Below the pieces are notes generated by a model. That model worked only from the letters and a program-made list of their open reading frames with translations, was not told where the DNA came from and did not search any database. 64,000 bases of DNA, from assembly GCF_000374865.1 (NCBI RefSeq), contig NZ_KB895456.1:1-64000 (forward strand). Reading direction: 5' to 3'. This DNA comes from Arthrobacter sp. 135MFCol5.1 (GTDB taxonomy: Bacteria; Actinomycetota; Actinomycetes; Actinomycetales; Micrococcaceae). The position numbers and the translations under genes are program-made. Shown one piece after another: positions 17,815 through 28,475 of this stretch. Each line of letters starts with the position of its first letter. The stretch's first letter is position 1.

Positions 17815-18429
17815 TCAGGGCCCCACGGTTGCCGGGACGCGGGGCCGGAGCAGGAGCGCAGCCACGACACCGCCGGCAGCACCGCCCAGGTGCGCTTGCC
17901 AGCTCACGTAACCGGCAACGAACGGCAGGGCGCCCAACAGGATGCTCCCGTAGCCCATGAACAGGACCACGGCGAGCAGGATCTGCCGCCAGCTCCGGTT
18001 GAAGAAGCCTCGCACCAGGAGGAACGAGAACAACCCGAAGACCAGGCCGGATGCCCCCACGGTAACGCCGTCGCCAATGAGCCACACGGTCAGGCCGCTG
18101 CCCAGCCAGCTGAAGGCAAGCGCGGTCAGGAAGACGCGCAGCCCGGACAGGAACACCAGGAACCCGAAGATAACCAGTGGAAAACTGTTGGAGAGCAGGT
18201 GGTTCAGGTTGGCGTGCAGCAGCGGGAAGGTGAAGATGTCCAGCAGCCCGTCGGCGCTCCTGGGCCGCAGCCCGAATGTCCTGACCAGCGCGCCCATCAT
18301 CAGCGAGTTGGCCACCTCCAGGGCGAACAGCAGGGCAAGGAAGCCGCCCAGCACCGCCAGGCCGCCCTTCGCGCGCGACGCCAGGGTTTGGCGCCCGGGG
18401 CGGCGTCCGTTACCAGCAGGTCCGGCCAT
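17815..18429 (-). CDS. Rhomboid-family intramembrane serine protease
   Basis: The 204-residue, six-helix membrane protein has the rhomboid features: HANLNHLLSNS (His/Asn of the oxyanion region), the catalytic serine in VGASGLVFG, and a catalytic histidine in SWQAHLGGAAGG. Rhomboids cut membrane-spanning substrates; the substrate is unknown. It is the last gene of an apparent minus-strand run, galM - AI-2E permease - ilvA - rhomboid, whose genes are 3-25 bp apart. Confidence 0.9.
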   Translation of the reverse strand: MAGPAGNGRRPGRQTLASRAKGGLAVLGGFLALLFALEVANSLMMGALVRTFGLRPRSADGLLDIFTFPLLHANLNHLLSNSFPLVIFGFLVFLSGLRVFLTALAFSWLGSGLTVWLIGDGVTVGASGLVFGLFSFLLVRGFFNRSWRQILLAVVLFMGYGSILLGALPFVAGYVSWQAHLGGAAGGVVAALLLRPRVPATVGP

Positions 18430-18437
18430 GCCCTGTC

Positions 18438-19676
18438 CTAATGGACCACGATCGGCTGGAAACCTTCAGCGCGGAGTGCGCTGAGGACCTGCTCACCGTG
18501 CTGGTGGCCCTTGGTCTCTAGGTTCACCGTGATGGATACGTCGCCCATGCTGATGGAACCACCCACGCGGGTGTGGTCCAGGCCGGTGACGTTCGCATCG
18601 TTTTCGGCGATGATGCGCGCAATGGTTGCCAGGGAGCCGGGACGGTCGTCCAGCATCATTCGCACGGTCATGTAGCGGCCGGCGGCGGACAGGCCGCGCT
18701 GGATGACCTTGAGCATCAGCATGGGATCGATGTTGCCGCCGGAGAGGACGGCCACAGTGGTTCCCGGGTTCTCGATCTTGCCGTCCATCAGGGCCGCGAC
18801 GCCCACCGCACCTGCGGGCTCCACCACCATTTTGGCCCGTTCCAGCAGGAAGATCAGGGCACGGGCCAGGGAGTCCTCGCTGACGGTGACCACGTCATCG
18901 ACCAGTTCGCGGATGATGCTGAAAGGCAACTGCCCCGGGCGGCCCACGGCAATGCCGTCAGCCATGGTGGAAACCTTTTTCAGTGGCACCAGGGCATCGG
19001 CGGCCAGCGAGGGCGGGTAGGCGGCGGCATTCTCCGCCTGGACGCCGATGATGCGGATCTCGCGGCCGAGTTCCCTGGCCCGGGCCTTGATGGCGACGGC
19101 GACCCCCGCAAGGAGCCCTCCGCCACCCACGCCCATAAGTATGGTGTCGACGGTGGGCACCTGCTCCAGGATTTCGAGGCCAACGGTCCCCTGCCCTGCC
19201 ACGACGTCCACGTTGTCGAACGGGTGGACGAAGACCATTCCGGTCTCATTGCTGTAGCGCTGTGCTTCGGCCAGCGCCTCGTCAACGTTATGGCCATGCA
19301 GGATCACTTCGGCGCCATGGCTGCGGGTCGCGGCGAGCTTGGGCAGAGCCACTCCCAGGGGCATGTAGATGCGGGCCTTGATGCCCAGGCTCTTGGCGGC
19401 AACGGCTACACCCTGGGCGTGGTTGCCGGCGGACGCTGCCACCACGCCGCGCTTCTTCTCGTCCGCGGAGAGCCGCGCCATGCGGACGTAGGCACCGCGC
19501 ACCTTGAATGACCCGGCCCGTTGCAGGTTTTCGCATTTGAAGTAGACGTCACCGCCCACCATGCCGCCCAGCGCGCGGGACGATTCCACGGGGGTGCGCG
19601 CAATAATCCCGTCAAGCAGCTTCTGCGCCTCAAGGACATCGTCCAGTGTGACGGGAAGGGTTTCAAGGATCTTCAC
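18438..19676 (-). CDS. ilvA: Threonine ammonia-lyase (threonine deaminase)
   Basis: This PLP enzyme converts threonine to 2-oxobutyrate and ammonia, the first step toward isoleucine. The 412-residue protein has the PLP lysine in GSFKVRGAY (Lys58), the glycine loop GVGGGGLLAG and one C-terminal ACT domain (about residues 330-410, TVRMMLDDRPGSLATIARII). The single ACT domain resembles the shorter actinobacterial or catabolic-type enzyme, so tdcB is an alternative name. The GTG start has AGAGGAG upstream. It follows the AI-2E permease gene by three bases. Confidence 0.93.
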   Translation of the reverse strand: MKILETLPVTLDDVLEAQKLLDGIIARTPVESSRALGGMVGGDVYFKCENLQRAGSFKVRGAYVRMARLSADEKKRGVVAASAGNHAQGVAVAAKSLGIKARIYMPLGVALPKLAATRSHGAEVILHGHNVDEALAEAQRYSNETGMVFVHPFDNVDVVAGQGTVGLEILEQVPTVDTILMGVGGGGLLAGVAVAIKARARELGREIRIIGVQAENAAAYPPSLAADALVPLKKVSTMADGIAVGRPGQLPFSIIRELVDDVVTVSEDSLARALIFLLERAKMVVEPAGAVGVAALMDGKIENPGTTVAVLSGGNIDPMLMLKVIQRGLSAAGRYMTVRMMLDDRPGSLATIARIIAENDANVTGLDHTRVGGSISMGDVSITVNLETKGHQHGEQVLSALRAEGFQPIVVH

Positions 19677-19679
19677 GGA

Positions 19680-20996
19680 CTACTCTCCTCTGGATTCGGC
19701 TCCGGTGCCCTCTCGGGAGGCGGTGCGGGCATCGCGGTTTTCGGCTGTTGCGCCGGCCGCCTCCAGCCCCGCATCGGATGCAGCCTGCGGTTCAACGTCC
19801 TCGATGGTGTTGTCCCCGCCCGCTCCTGCTGTGATGGGCTTTCCGGCGATGACCGGCACTTGTTCATGTTCCCACGTTCTTGCGGCAATGTAGCGAACGG
19901 CCGAGTTTGCTACGGCCAGGATGGGTACCGAAAAGAGCGCCCCGGGGATTCCGGCGAGGTACGAGCCCGCCGCAACGCTGAGGATTACCGCCACAGGGTG
20001 CAGCGAGACGGCCTTGCCCATGACCAGGGGTTGCAGGATGTGGCCCTCGAGTTGCTGGACCAGCAGGACGATGGCCAGCATGACCAGCGCGTTGACCGGG
20101 CCGTTGGCCACCAAGGCGAGCAGGATGGCGACGGCGCCCGTCACCAGGGCGCCCACCACCGGGATGAAGGAGCCGAGGAAGACCAGCACGCCGAGCGGAA
20201 GCGCCAGCGGGACACCGATTATGGCCGCGCCTACGCCGATACCGATCGCGTCGACGGCAGCGACGAACATCTGGATGCGCGCATAGCTGACCATTGACGC
20301 CCAGCCCTTGCGGCCTGCACCGAACGTCGCTGCCCGTGCCTTTCGGGGCAGCAGCCTGACCAGGAAAGCCCAGATCCGGTCTCCTTCCAGCAGGAAGAAG
20401 ATAAGGATGAACAGTGACAGGAGCATCCCGGCCGCAAAGTGTCCGGCGGTGCTGCCGAAGGAGAGCGCACCGCTGAGGATGCTGCTGCTGTTGTTCTGCA
20501 GCGCGTCACTGGCGTCCTTGACGTACTGGTCCACCTGGGCGTCCGTGAGGTGCAGGGGGCCCGTGGACAGCCAGTCCTGGACCTGCCGTATGCCTTCGAG
20601 GGCCTGTGACCAGAGCTCTCCGAACCCGACCGCAAGCTGGCGGCCCACCAGGGCCAGCGCACCCGCGATGACCCCGATGAAGCCCAGGACCGTCACGGCC
20701 ACGGCGAGGCCGGCGGGCAGGCGCCGGCGTTTCAACCAGTGCGTGACCGGACTCAGGAGTCCTGCAAGGAGCGCGGCCACCATGATCGGAATAATCAGGA
20801 GCGTGATCTTGCTCAGCAGCCACACGAGGGCTCCTGCCATCAGCAGGATCAGTCCCAGCCGCCACGACCAGGACGCCGCAATGCGGACGCCGTAGGGAAT
20901 GTCCTTGTCGAGTTCACGATCCGTCAGCACCCTCAGCGGGGCAGCGGGGGCAGAAGGTTGGTTTGCCTGGGTTACGGCGTCCTCATGTGGCGTCAT
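19680..20996 (-). CDS. AI-2E family transporter (UPF0118 permease)
   Basis: The 438-residue protein has about eight membrane helices with the long periplasmic/amphipathic region between helices 3 and 4 that is typical of the family, and a C-terminal hydrophilic tail rich in Ala/Glu. Members export autoinducer-2 or exchange Na+/H+, so the substrate is uncertain. I start at the ATG at 20996 (MTPHEDAVTQ); an upstream in-frame ATG at 21065 would overlap galM. It is probably co-transcribed with galM and ilvA. Confidence 0.88.
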   Translation of the reverse strand: MTPHEDAVTQANQPSAPAAPLRVLTDRELDKDIPYGVRIAASWSWRLGLILLMAGALVWLLSKITLLIIPIMVAALLAGLLSPVTHWLKRRRLPAGLAVAVTVLGFIGVIAGALALVGRQLAVGFGELWSQALEGIRQVQDWLSTGPLHLTDAQVDQYVKDASDALQNNSSSILSGALSFGSTAGHFAAGMLLSLFILIFFLLEGDRIWAFLVRLLPRKARAATFGAGRKGWASMVSYARIQMFVAAVDAIGIGVGAAIIGVPLALPLGVLVFLGSFIPVVGALVTGAVAILLALVANGPVNALVMLAIVLLVQQLEGHILQPLVMGKAVSLHPVAVILSVAAGSYLAGIPGALFSVPILAVANSAVRYIAARTWEHEQVPVIAGKPITAGAGGDNTIEDVEPQAASDAGLEAAGATAENRDARTASREGTGAESRGE

Positions 20997-21021
20997 AACC
21001 CAATACTTTCGCAGCCTTGCG

Positions 21022-21996
21022 CTAATGGGAAACCAACGCCCCGGCCGGGGCCGGGACATAGTCAATCCCCCATTCGATGCTGAAGGATTCGCCCGGCGCC
21101 AGCCAGCGAAGGCCGTCTCCGGAGTTGAAAGCGTTCGCTGGTCCGGTCATCGGTTCCACGGCCACGGCGCGGGTCCGGCCGGGGTATTCGGTGCTGACGA
21201 AAACGTGGACATAGCGGCAGGCTTCGTCCTGCCAGAGCGACACCGCGGCGCCGTCGGCGGCGGCCAGGGTGTGCCGCGCCCTGCCCTCGTCGTAGCGCAG
21301 GTCGGTCAAGGCGACATCCACTGCGAGATTGGCAATCGCGCTGCCGGAGCGGAAGTCGGTATCTCCGTCCACCGGCGCCGTGCTGCGCGGGATCAGGCGG
21401 TCATCGGCCACCAGCCGGGTTTCGGCGGCGACTGTCAGCTTCAGGTCCTCGACCGGCGTGTCGCCGACCCGCAGGTAGGGGTGTGCGCCCAGGACGAAGG
21501 GAGCCGGAGCCGTGGAATCGTTGATGAGCGTCTGCCTGACGTGCAGTCCCAAGTCGTCGGTGAGCTGGTAGTGCACCCGGTGCCGGGCCAGGAAGGGGTA
21601 TCCATGCTGCGGAAAGACGGTGGCTTCAAGTTCCACCGAATGTTCCGACCTCCCCACGAGGGAGTAGCCGGTGTTCCGGAGGAGTCCGTGGCTGGCGTTG
21701 TTGCGGGACACTTCCGTGATGTCCAGCTGTTGCTTCTTCCCGTCCAGGAACCAGGTCCCGTCCTCCACCCGATTGGCCCAGGGCGCCAGCGTAATCCCGG
21801 TGGCGCCGGGAGCGATCTGGTCATCGCCGTAGGTTTCCGTGAGCAGGACACCGCCCCGGTGGTACGAGCGCAGGCCTGCCGCCAGCTCGGTGACCACGGC
21901 CGCGGCATCGCCGCGGCGCAGCTCGTATTGGCGGCCGGTCGCGCAGGACGGGAGGGACGCGGCACCTTGGTTTTCGGGTTCGGAAGAGGCAGTCAT
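21022..21996 (-). CDS. galM: Aldose 1-epimerase family protein (mutarotase)
   Basis: The 324-residue protein has the galactose mutarotase-like beta-sandwich, with conserved TLAPWANRVEDGTW, NNASHGLLRN (active-site His) and GAHPYLRVG (second His), and Glu in AVEPMTGPANAFN. It equilibrates alpha and beta hexose anomers and feeds GalK. It is divergent from galTK across a 100-bp promoter region, which supports a galactose role. The start at 21996 follows a -10-like TACGGT by six bases. Confidence 0.9.
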   Translation of the reverse strand: MTASSEPENQGAASLPSCATGRQYELRRGDAAAVVTELAAGLRSYHRGGVLLTETYGDDQIAPGATGITLAPWANRVEDGTWFLDGKKQQLDITEVSRNNASHGLLRNTGYSLVGRSEHSVELEATVFPQHGYPFLARHRVHYQLTDDLGLHVRQTLINDSTAPAPFVLGAHPYLRVGDTPVEDLKLTVAAETRLVADDRLIPRSTAPVDGDTDFRSGSAIANLAVDVALTDLRYDEGRARHTLAAADGAAVSLWQDEACRYVHVFVSTEYPGRTRAVAVEPMTGPANAFNSGDGLRWLAPGESFSIEWGIDYVPAPAGALVSH

Positions 21997-22002
21997 GGGC
22001 CT

Positions 22003-22008
22003 ACCGTA
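22003..22008 (-). promoter_or_regulatory. -10-like TACGGT six bases before the galM ATG
   Basis: On the minus strand TACGGT is followed by AGGCCC and the ATG at 21996. The divergent AT-rich stretch 22041-22094 carries the opposing galT promoter, but no clear operator could be defined there. Confidence 0.4.
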
Positions 22009-22096
22009 CAACGGGCGGCGCCGCACCCGCATGAGCGTCACTGTTACTTTTTGTTGTTAACTATTCTTTATTGAGCGTTTATGAGAAACTTTTGCC

Positions 22097-23247
22097 ATGA
22101 CAGGGATGACCACCACCACGCTCTCCGACGGTCGGGAACTGATGTACTTCGACGATGCGGGCAGCACCACGCCCCGGACCGCGGAATTCACCACGGACCA
22201 TCGCGGGCTGCCGCCCAGGGGCGAACCGGGCGAGATCCGGTTCGACGCCCTCACCGGGGAATGGGTGGCTGTGGCTGCCCACCGGCAGACACGGACACAC
22301 CTGCCTCCGGCGGACCAATGCCCCATTTGCCCCACCACTGACTCGAACGCGTCAGAGATTCCGGCTTCCGACTACGACGTGGTGGTATTCGAGAACCGCT
22401 TCCCGTCCCTCGGCCCTGCGTTGGGGCCGGTTCCGGCGGATCCGGGATGGGGAACGAAAAGTCCCGCCTACGGCCGCTGCGAGGTTGTCTCCTTCACTCC
22501 TGAACACACCGGTTCGTTCAGCGGACTGACCCGGGAACGGTCCCGCACGGTGATCGAGGCGTGGGCACAGCGCACCGCTGCGCTCAGCGCCATGGCCGGC
22601 ATCAAGCAGGTGTTCCCGTTTGAGAACCGGGGCGCCGATATCGGCGTGACGCTGCATCACCCACACGGACAGATCTACGCCTACCCTTACGTCACACCCC
22701 GCGCCGGCGTCCTGGGCGCTGCCGCCCGGAGGTACTACGACGCCAAGGACGGGAGCGAAACCCTGACCGGCTCCCTGCTGCGTGCAGAACGCGAAGACGG
22801 CAGCCGGATGGTGGTGGAGGGGACGTATTTCAGCGCCTATGTGCCCTTCGCCGCCCGGTGGCCCCTGGAGATCCACTTGGTGCCGCATCGCCACGTTCCC
22901 GACCTTGCCGCCTTGGACGGGGAGGAGAAGGACGAGCTGGCGGAGGTGTACCTCGACCTGCTCAAGCGGGTGGATGCCCTCTACCCCACGCCCACGCCCT
23001 ACATCTCCGCGTGGCACCAGGCTCCCCTGGATGATGTCCTACGCCCGGCCGGCTACCTCCACCTGCAGCTGACCTCCCCGCGCAGGGCAGCGGATAAGCT
23101 GAAATACCTCGCCGGCTCGGAGGCAGCGATGGGCGCGTTCATCAACGACACCACGCCGGAAAGCGTGGCGGAGCGCCTGCGCAGTGTCTCTGTCCCGGCG
23201 TCCACAAAGCCGTCCGCCGTGGCGGCCGCACCAGAAGGAGCTTCCGC

Positions 23248-23251
<4 letters not shown>
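22097..23251 (+). CDS. galT: Galactose-1-phosphate uridylyltransferase
   Basis: GalT exchanges UMP between UDP-glucose and galactose-1-phosphate in the Leloir pathway. The 384-residue protein has the catalytic HHPHGQ motif (187-192; His190 carries the UMP), the N-terminal zinc pair CPIC (75-78), and a C-terminal HLVPHRHVPD. No Shine-Dalgarno precedes the ATG; the start may be leaderless, from GAAACT six bases upstream. It overlaps galK by four bases (GTGA). Confidence 0.95.
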
Positions 23252-24429
<1,178 letters not shown>

Positions 24430-24466
24430 GCGGGCTACCGCTCAGCTCTGACGGGCTGCGGACGCA

Positions 24467-24508
24467 AAAGGCCGTGGGCCCCACCGTTTGGTGGGGCCCA
24501 CGGCCTTT
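24467..24508. terminator. Bidirectional 19-bp-stem terminator between galK and the BI-1 gene
   Basis: Arms 24467-24485 and 24490-24508 begin with AAAGG and end with CCTTT and are perfectly complementary around GTTT. The A/T flanks give a T-run on either strand, and it separates two converging genes. Confidence 0.88.
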
Positions 24509-24538
24509 GCTGACGACGGCGGCAGTTGCCGCCGGTGC

Positions 24539-25438
24539 CTAGTCGTCGCCGCGCAGGATGGCCAGCAGGCGGATGATTTCCACGTACAGCCAGACCAGCG
24601 TGACGGTGAGGCCGAAGGCCGCCGTCCAGGAGAAGCGCTGGGGAGCGCCACTGCGGACTCCGGCCTCGATGCTGGTGAAGTCCATGACCAGCGAGAAGGC
24701 GGCAAGCCCAATCGCCAGCAGGCCGATGACGACGCCGATCATGCCGCTGCGCAGGCCGAAGGGCTCCTGCGTCAGGCCGGTCATCATCATGACAAGGTTG
24801 ACGATGGAGAACAGGGCGTAGCCGCCGAGTGCGATCATGAAGAAGCGCATGGCCTTGGGTGTTGCACGCACCTTGCCGCTCTTGAACAGCAGGAGGGTTA
24901 CGGCGAAGACCGAAAGCGTGCCGACGACTGCCTGCAGGCCCACACCTGGGTACTGCGTGTCCAGGATCCGGGTCAGGCCGCCAAGGAAGAGTCCTTCCAG
25001 GGCGGCATAGGCGAGGATGAGTGCGGGCGAGGGCTGCTTCTTGAACGTGTTGACCAGGGCCAGCACGAAACCGCCCAGGGCTCCGACGATCATCAGCAGG
25101 GAGGCCAGCCCCAGGCCAACGGTCAGCGTGATGGCTGCGCCTACCAGCACGGCGCCGAGGCAGGCCGCGGTCTTCATGATGACGTCGTCGAACGTCATCC
25201 TGCCAGTGTCGGCGGGGCCGGCAGACGGCTGGTTGTACATCTGCTGGAGTTGTTCGTCCGTCATGCCCTGGGATTGGGTGCCCCACCCCTGCTGGCCGTA
25301 GGACGGCTGGCCGTACGGCTGCTGACCGTACGGCGCCTGGCCGTAAGGAGCACCGTACGGAGCCTGCGGGACAGGCGGTGCCTGGGTGGCGCCACGGAAA
25401 CTCTTTCCGTTGAAGATCGGGTTGCCGCCAAGTGCCAT
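24539..25438 (-). CDS. Bax inhibitor-1/YccA family membrane protein
   Basis: The 299-residue protein has a hydrophilic N-terminus with repeated PYGQ-type units (about residues 25-55), then seven membrane helices. The BI-1 domain ends with SLVMDFTSIEAG and LYVEIIRLLAIL, carrying the conserved Asp of the pH-sensing calcium-leak channel family. GGAGG lies nine bases before the ATG at 25438; the open frame further upstream is not supported. The physiological role in bacteria is unclear. Confidence 0.9.
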   Translation of the reverse strand: MALGGNPIFNGKSFRGATQAPPVPQAPYGAPYGQAPYGQQPYGQPSYGQQGWGTQSQGMTDEQLQQMYNQPSAGPADTGRMTFDDVIMKTAACLGAVLVGAAITLTVGLGLASLLMIVGALGGFVLALVNTFKKQPSPALILAYAALEGLFLGGLTRILDTQYPGVGLQAVVGTLSVFAVTLLLFKSGKVRATPKAMRFFMIALGGYALFSIVNLVMMMTGLTQEPFGLRSGMIGVVIGLLAIGLAAFSLVMDFTSIEAGVRSGAPQRFSWTAAFGLTVTLVWLYVEIIRLLAILRGDD

Positions 25439-25522
25439 TGCGGAATTCCTCCATGTGGGTGTGGGTAATGAGCTGATTGTTACGCTACCAAGTCCCACGT
25501 GGAGGCCGTGGTGAAAGTTCCC

Positions 25523-25579
25523 GCGGGGCCCGGTTGCAACCGAACCGTGACCGTTGCCTCCCGGACAACCGGGCCCCGC
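25523..25579 (-). terminator. Terminator of the liv operon
   Basis: GCGGGGCCCGGTTG (25523-25536) pairs perfectly with 25566-25579. The 29-base loop is long, and a short T-run follows on the minus strand. It lies eight bases past the livF stop. Confidence 0.65.
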
Positions 25580-25586
25580 AGGGCAG

Positions 25587-26300
25587 CTATCCCACGCCCA
25601 GGTAGGCCTCTTTGATGGAGGGATCTTCCAGCAATTGCTTGCCGGTGCCACTGTGCGTGATCTCGCCGGTCTCCAGGACGAAGGCCCGGTGCGCTCCCGC
25701 CAGGGCCTGGTTGGCGTTCTGCTCCACCATCAGGACGGTGGTGCCTTGGTTGTTGATCTCCTTGATGATCTTGAAGATCTGCCGGATGAACTGCGGTGCC
25801 AGCCCCATGGACGGCTCGTCCAGCAGGAGCAGCTTCGGGTTGGACATCAGGGCCCGTCCGATGGCGAGCATCTGCTGCTCGCCCCCGGACATGGTCCCGC
25901 CGAACTGCTTTTCGCGTTCCTTCAACCGCGGGAACAAGTCGAAGACGCGGTCCAGGTCCTTGGATACGCCGCTTCTGTCCTTGCGCCCGAAGGTGCCCAT
26001 GTCGAGGTTTTCCATCACCGTCATGCCCGGGAAGATCCCACGGCCCTCGGGCGCCTGCGAAATCCCGTGCACCACCCGGATGTGCGCCTTCATCTTGGTG
26101 ATGTCCTGGCCCGCGAAGGTGATCTTTCCCTCGGAGCAGTTCAACAGGCCGGAGATGGTGCGCATGGTGGTGGTCTTGCCGGCGCCGTTGGCGCCGATCA
26201 GCGCCACCACTTCGCCTTCTTCCACCGTGAAGGAGATGTTCCGCAGCGCCTGGATGCGGCCGTAGTGGACGGAAACGTCCTCAAGTTCAAGCAACGTCAT
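25587..26300 (-). CDS. livF: Branched-chain amino-acid ABC transporter, ATP-binding protein LivF
   Basis: This is one of two ATPases that power the importer. The 237-residue protein has Walker A GANGAGKTT (36-44), the signature MSGGEQQ and Walker B LLLLDEPSMGL. It overlaps the livG stop by 14 bases and has AGGAGA eight bases before its ATG. It is the last gene of the livKHMGF-ordered operon. Confidence 0.95.
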   Translation of the reverse strand: MTLLELEDVSVHYGRIQALRNISFTVEEGEVVALIGANGAGKTTTMRTISGLLNCSEGKITFAGQDITKMKAHIRVVHGISQAPEGRGIFPGMTVMENLDMGTFGRKDRSGVSKDLDRVFDLFPRLKEREKQFGGTMSGGEQQMLAIGRALMSNPKLLLLDEPSMGLAPQFIRQIFKIIKEINNQGTTVLMVEQNANQALAGAHRAFVLETGEITHSGTGKQLLEDPSIKEAYLGVG

Positions 26301-27234
26301 CTTCGGGCTCTCCTAGGTAGGCGGCAATGACCCTCGGGTCTTCGCGGATCTCGCGCGGCAGTCCGTCCGCGATCTTCTTCCCGAACTCCAGCACCACGAT
26401 CCGGTCGGTCACACCCATCACGAGCTTCATGTCGTGCTCGATCAGCAGTACGGTGTAACCCTCGTCCCTGATGGTGCGGATGAGCGCCATCAGCTCCTCT
26501 TTCTCGGCCGGGTTGAAGCCGGCGGCCGGCTCGTCGAGGCAGAGTACCTTCGGATCGGTAGCCAGTGCCCGGGCGATCTCCAGCCGGCGCTGGAAACCGT
26601 AAGGCAGCTGGCGGGAAAGGACGTGGGCGTGGCTGCTGATGCCCACGAAGTCAAGCAGTGCCATGCCGCGCTCGATGGCGGACTTTTCCTCCTTGATGTG
26701 GGTGGGCAGTCGCAGCAGGGCCCCGCCAACGCTGGTCCGGTGCCGCGCGTCCAGGCCCACGACCACGTTTTCCAACGCCGTCATTTCGCCGAAGAGCCGG
26801 ATGTTCTGGAAAGTGCGGGACAAGCCCAGGCGGGTGATCTTATGCTGCTTGATGCCGTTCAGGACCTGGCCCTCCAACACCACCTTCCCGCTGGTGGGCT
26901 TGTAGACCCCGGTCATGGCGTTGAAGCAGGTCGTCTTGCCGGCGCCGTTGGGACCGATAAGCCCCAGGATCTCGCCGCGCTTGATGTTGAAGCTGACGTT
27001 GTCCAATGCCACGAGGCCGCCGAACTTGATGGTGAGGTTCTGGACCTCCACGATGTTGTCGCCCACCGCAACCGCGATATCGCGGTCCGGTGCCACTTTC
27101 TCGGCCAGTTCCTGGTCCACCCCGGCTTCGGCCAGGGCTTCGATGTCCATTTCGGGGGCTGCAACTGCCGGGCTGCCCTTGTCCGGCTGCTCCTCGACGC
27201 TGCCGGAGCCGACCTGCCGTTCCTCGGAACTCAT
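26287..27234 (-). CDS. livG: Branched-chain amino-acid ABC transporter, ATP-binding protein LivG
   Basis: The 315-residue ATPase has Walker A GPNGAGKTT, a degenerate signature region LPYGFQRRLEIARAL in the usual LivG form, and Walker B LCLDEPAAG. An unusual hydrophilic N-terminal extension of about 60 residues (Glu/Ala/Pro-rich) precedes the ABC domain, which starts near VEVQNLTIKFGG. It overlaps the livM stop by four bases (ATGA). Confidence 0.95.
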   Translation of the reverse strand: MSSEERQVGSGSVEEQPDKGSPAVAAPEMDIEALAEAGVDQELAEKVAPDRDIAVAVGDNIVEVQNLTIKFGGLVALDNVSFNIKRGEILGLIGPNGAGKTTCFNAMTGVYKPTSGKVVLEGQVLNGIKQHKITRLGLSRTFQNIRLFGEMTALENVVVGLDARHRTSVGGALLRLPTHIKEEKSAIERGMALLDFVGISSHAHVLSRQLPYGFQRRLEIARALATDPKVLCLDEPAAGFNPAEKEELMALIRTIRDEGYTVLLIEHDMKLVMGVTDRIVVLEFGKKIADGLPREIREDPRVIAAYLGEPEDDVA

Positions 27235-28475
27235 GCCTCCGCTCCCCTCTCTCCGGCCGTGCGGGTCCCGGGGCCGGCTGTTGGATTGTCCGTATCTTTG
27301 GTTTGCGTGTCCCGGGCCGCGACCTTATTGAAAGCTGTCCGGCCGTAGGCGAGCAGGCGCTGCCGTGCCGGGAGCAGCCCCTGCGAGCGGAAGATCATGA
27401 TCAGGACCAGGGCGATGCCGAAGATCAGGTATTTGTACTCGGCGATAGCTGTGAACCTCAACGGAATGTAGCTGACCAGGGCCCCACCCAGGATGGCGCC
27501 GACCTTGTTGCCGGCCCCGCCGAGCACGACGGCAGCGAGGAACAGGATTGAGGTGGTGACGTCGAACTTCTGGTTATTGACGAACCCCACTTGCCCGGCA
27601 AAAAGCGCGCCGGAGAGGCCGCCGATCGCGGCGCCGATGGCAAATGCCCACACCTTGTACTTGAAGGTGGGAACACCCATGATTTCAGCTGCGTCCTCAT
27701 CCTCGCGGATGGCGATCCAGGCGCGGCCAACCCGGCTGCGCTCCAGGTTGCCCACCAGGAGGGTGACGATGATGATGATGGTCAGGGTCAGCCAGTACCA
27801 GGGCACACCGTTCGAGTTGGAGAAGATGGGCGTACCGTCAGCTTCGGTACCGGGCGGATGGCCGACGTTCTGGAAACCGACCTGGCCCTTCATGGCGGGA
27901 ATGATCGTGGCCAGGATGCGGACGATCTCACCAAATCCAAGCGTCACGATGGCCAAGTAGTCGCCCCGAAGCCGGAGGGTGGGGACACCCAGCACCACGC
28001 CGAAGAACATTGTCACGGCCATGGCCACCGGAATGGTCCACAGGTAAGGGATGTGCAGGAAGGGTGAATCGGGGCTCGTCAGCATCGCCGCGCAGTATGA
28101 GCCAACGGCGAAGAAGGCGACATACCCAAGGTCCAGCAGGCCTGCGTATCCCACCACCACGTTGAGGCCTACCGCGATGAGGGCAAACCGTGCCATATCG
28201 AAGCATGCCAGGGCGAAATTGTTGCCCGGCTCGGTGGTGATGATGGGCGGGTTGAGCAGCGGGAGCAGGTAGGCCAGGACAACGACGATGACCAGGAATG
28301 CCCACTGCTGCTGGCGCGACAGGGCGTGCCACCGGTCGGAGAAGTACCCGGACTTGCGTTTCCCGCGCTGGCGCAGATCGCTCCTGCCGGCCGCCTTGGA
28401 CGAGGCTTCCCGGTCCTCAGCAGCCTGTGCGGCGGCCGCCGTCTGCAGCGGCGTGGGTCCATCCGTCATGCTCAT
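27231..28475 (-). CDS. livM: Branched-chain amino-acid ABC transporter permease LivM
   Basis: The 414-residue permease has about ten membrane helices and the EAA-type loop near AWIAIREDEDAAEIMGV that contacts the ATPases. A cytoplasmic N-terminal extension of about 55 residues and a hydrophilic C-terminal tail are present. The ATG at 28475 has AAGGAG six bases upstream and overlaps the livH stop (ATGA), so the longer frame is rejected. Confidence 0.94.
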   Translation of the reverse strand: MSMTDGPTPLQTAAAAQAAEDREASSKAAGRSDLRQRGKRKSGYFSDRWHALSRQQQWAFLVIVVVLAYLLPLLNPPIITTEPGNNFALACFDMARFALIAVGLNVVVGYAGLLDLGYVAFFAVGSYCAAMLTSPDSPFLHIPYLWTIPVAMAVTMFFGVVLGVPTLRLRGDYLAIVTLGFGEIVRILATIIPAMKGQVGFQNVGHPPGTEADGTPIFSNSNGVPWYWLTLTIIIIVTLLVGNLERSRVGRAWIAIREDEDAAEIMGVPTFKYKVWAFAIGAAIGGLSGALFAGQVGFVNNQKFDVTTSILFLAAVVLGGAGNKVGAILGGALVSYIPLRFTAIAEYKYLIFGIALVLIMIFRSQGLLPARQRLLAYGRTAFNKVAARDTQTKDTDNPTAGPGTRTAGERGAEA

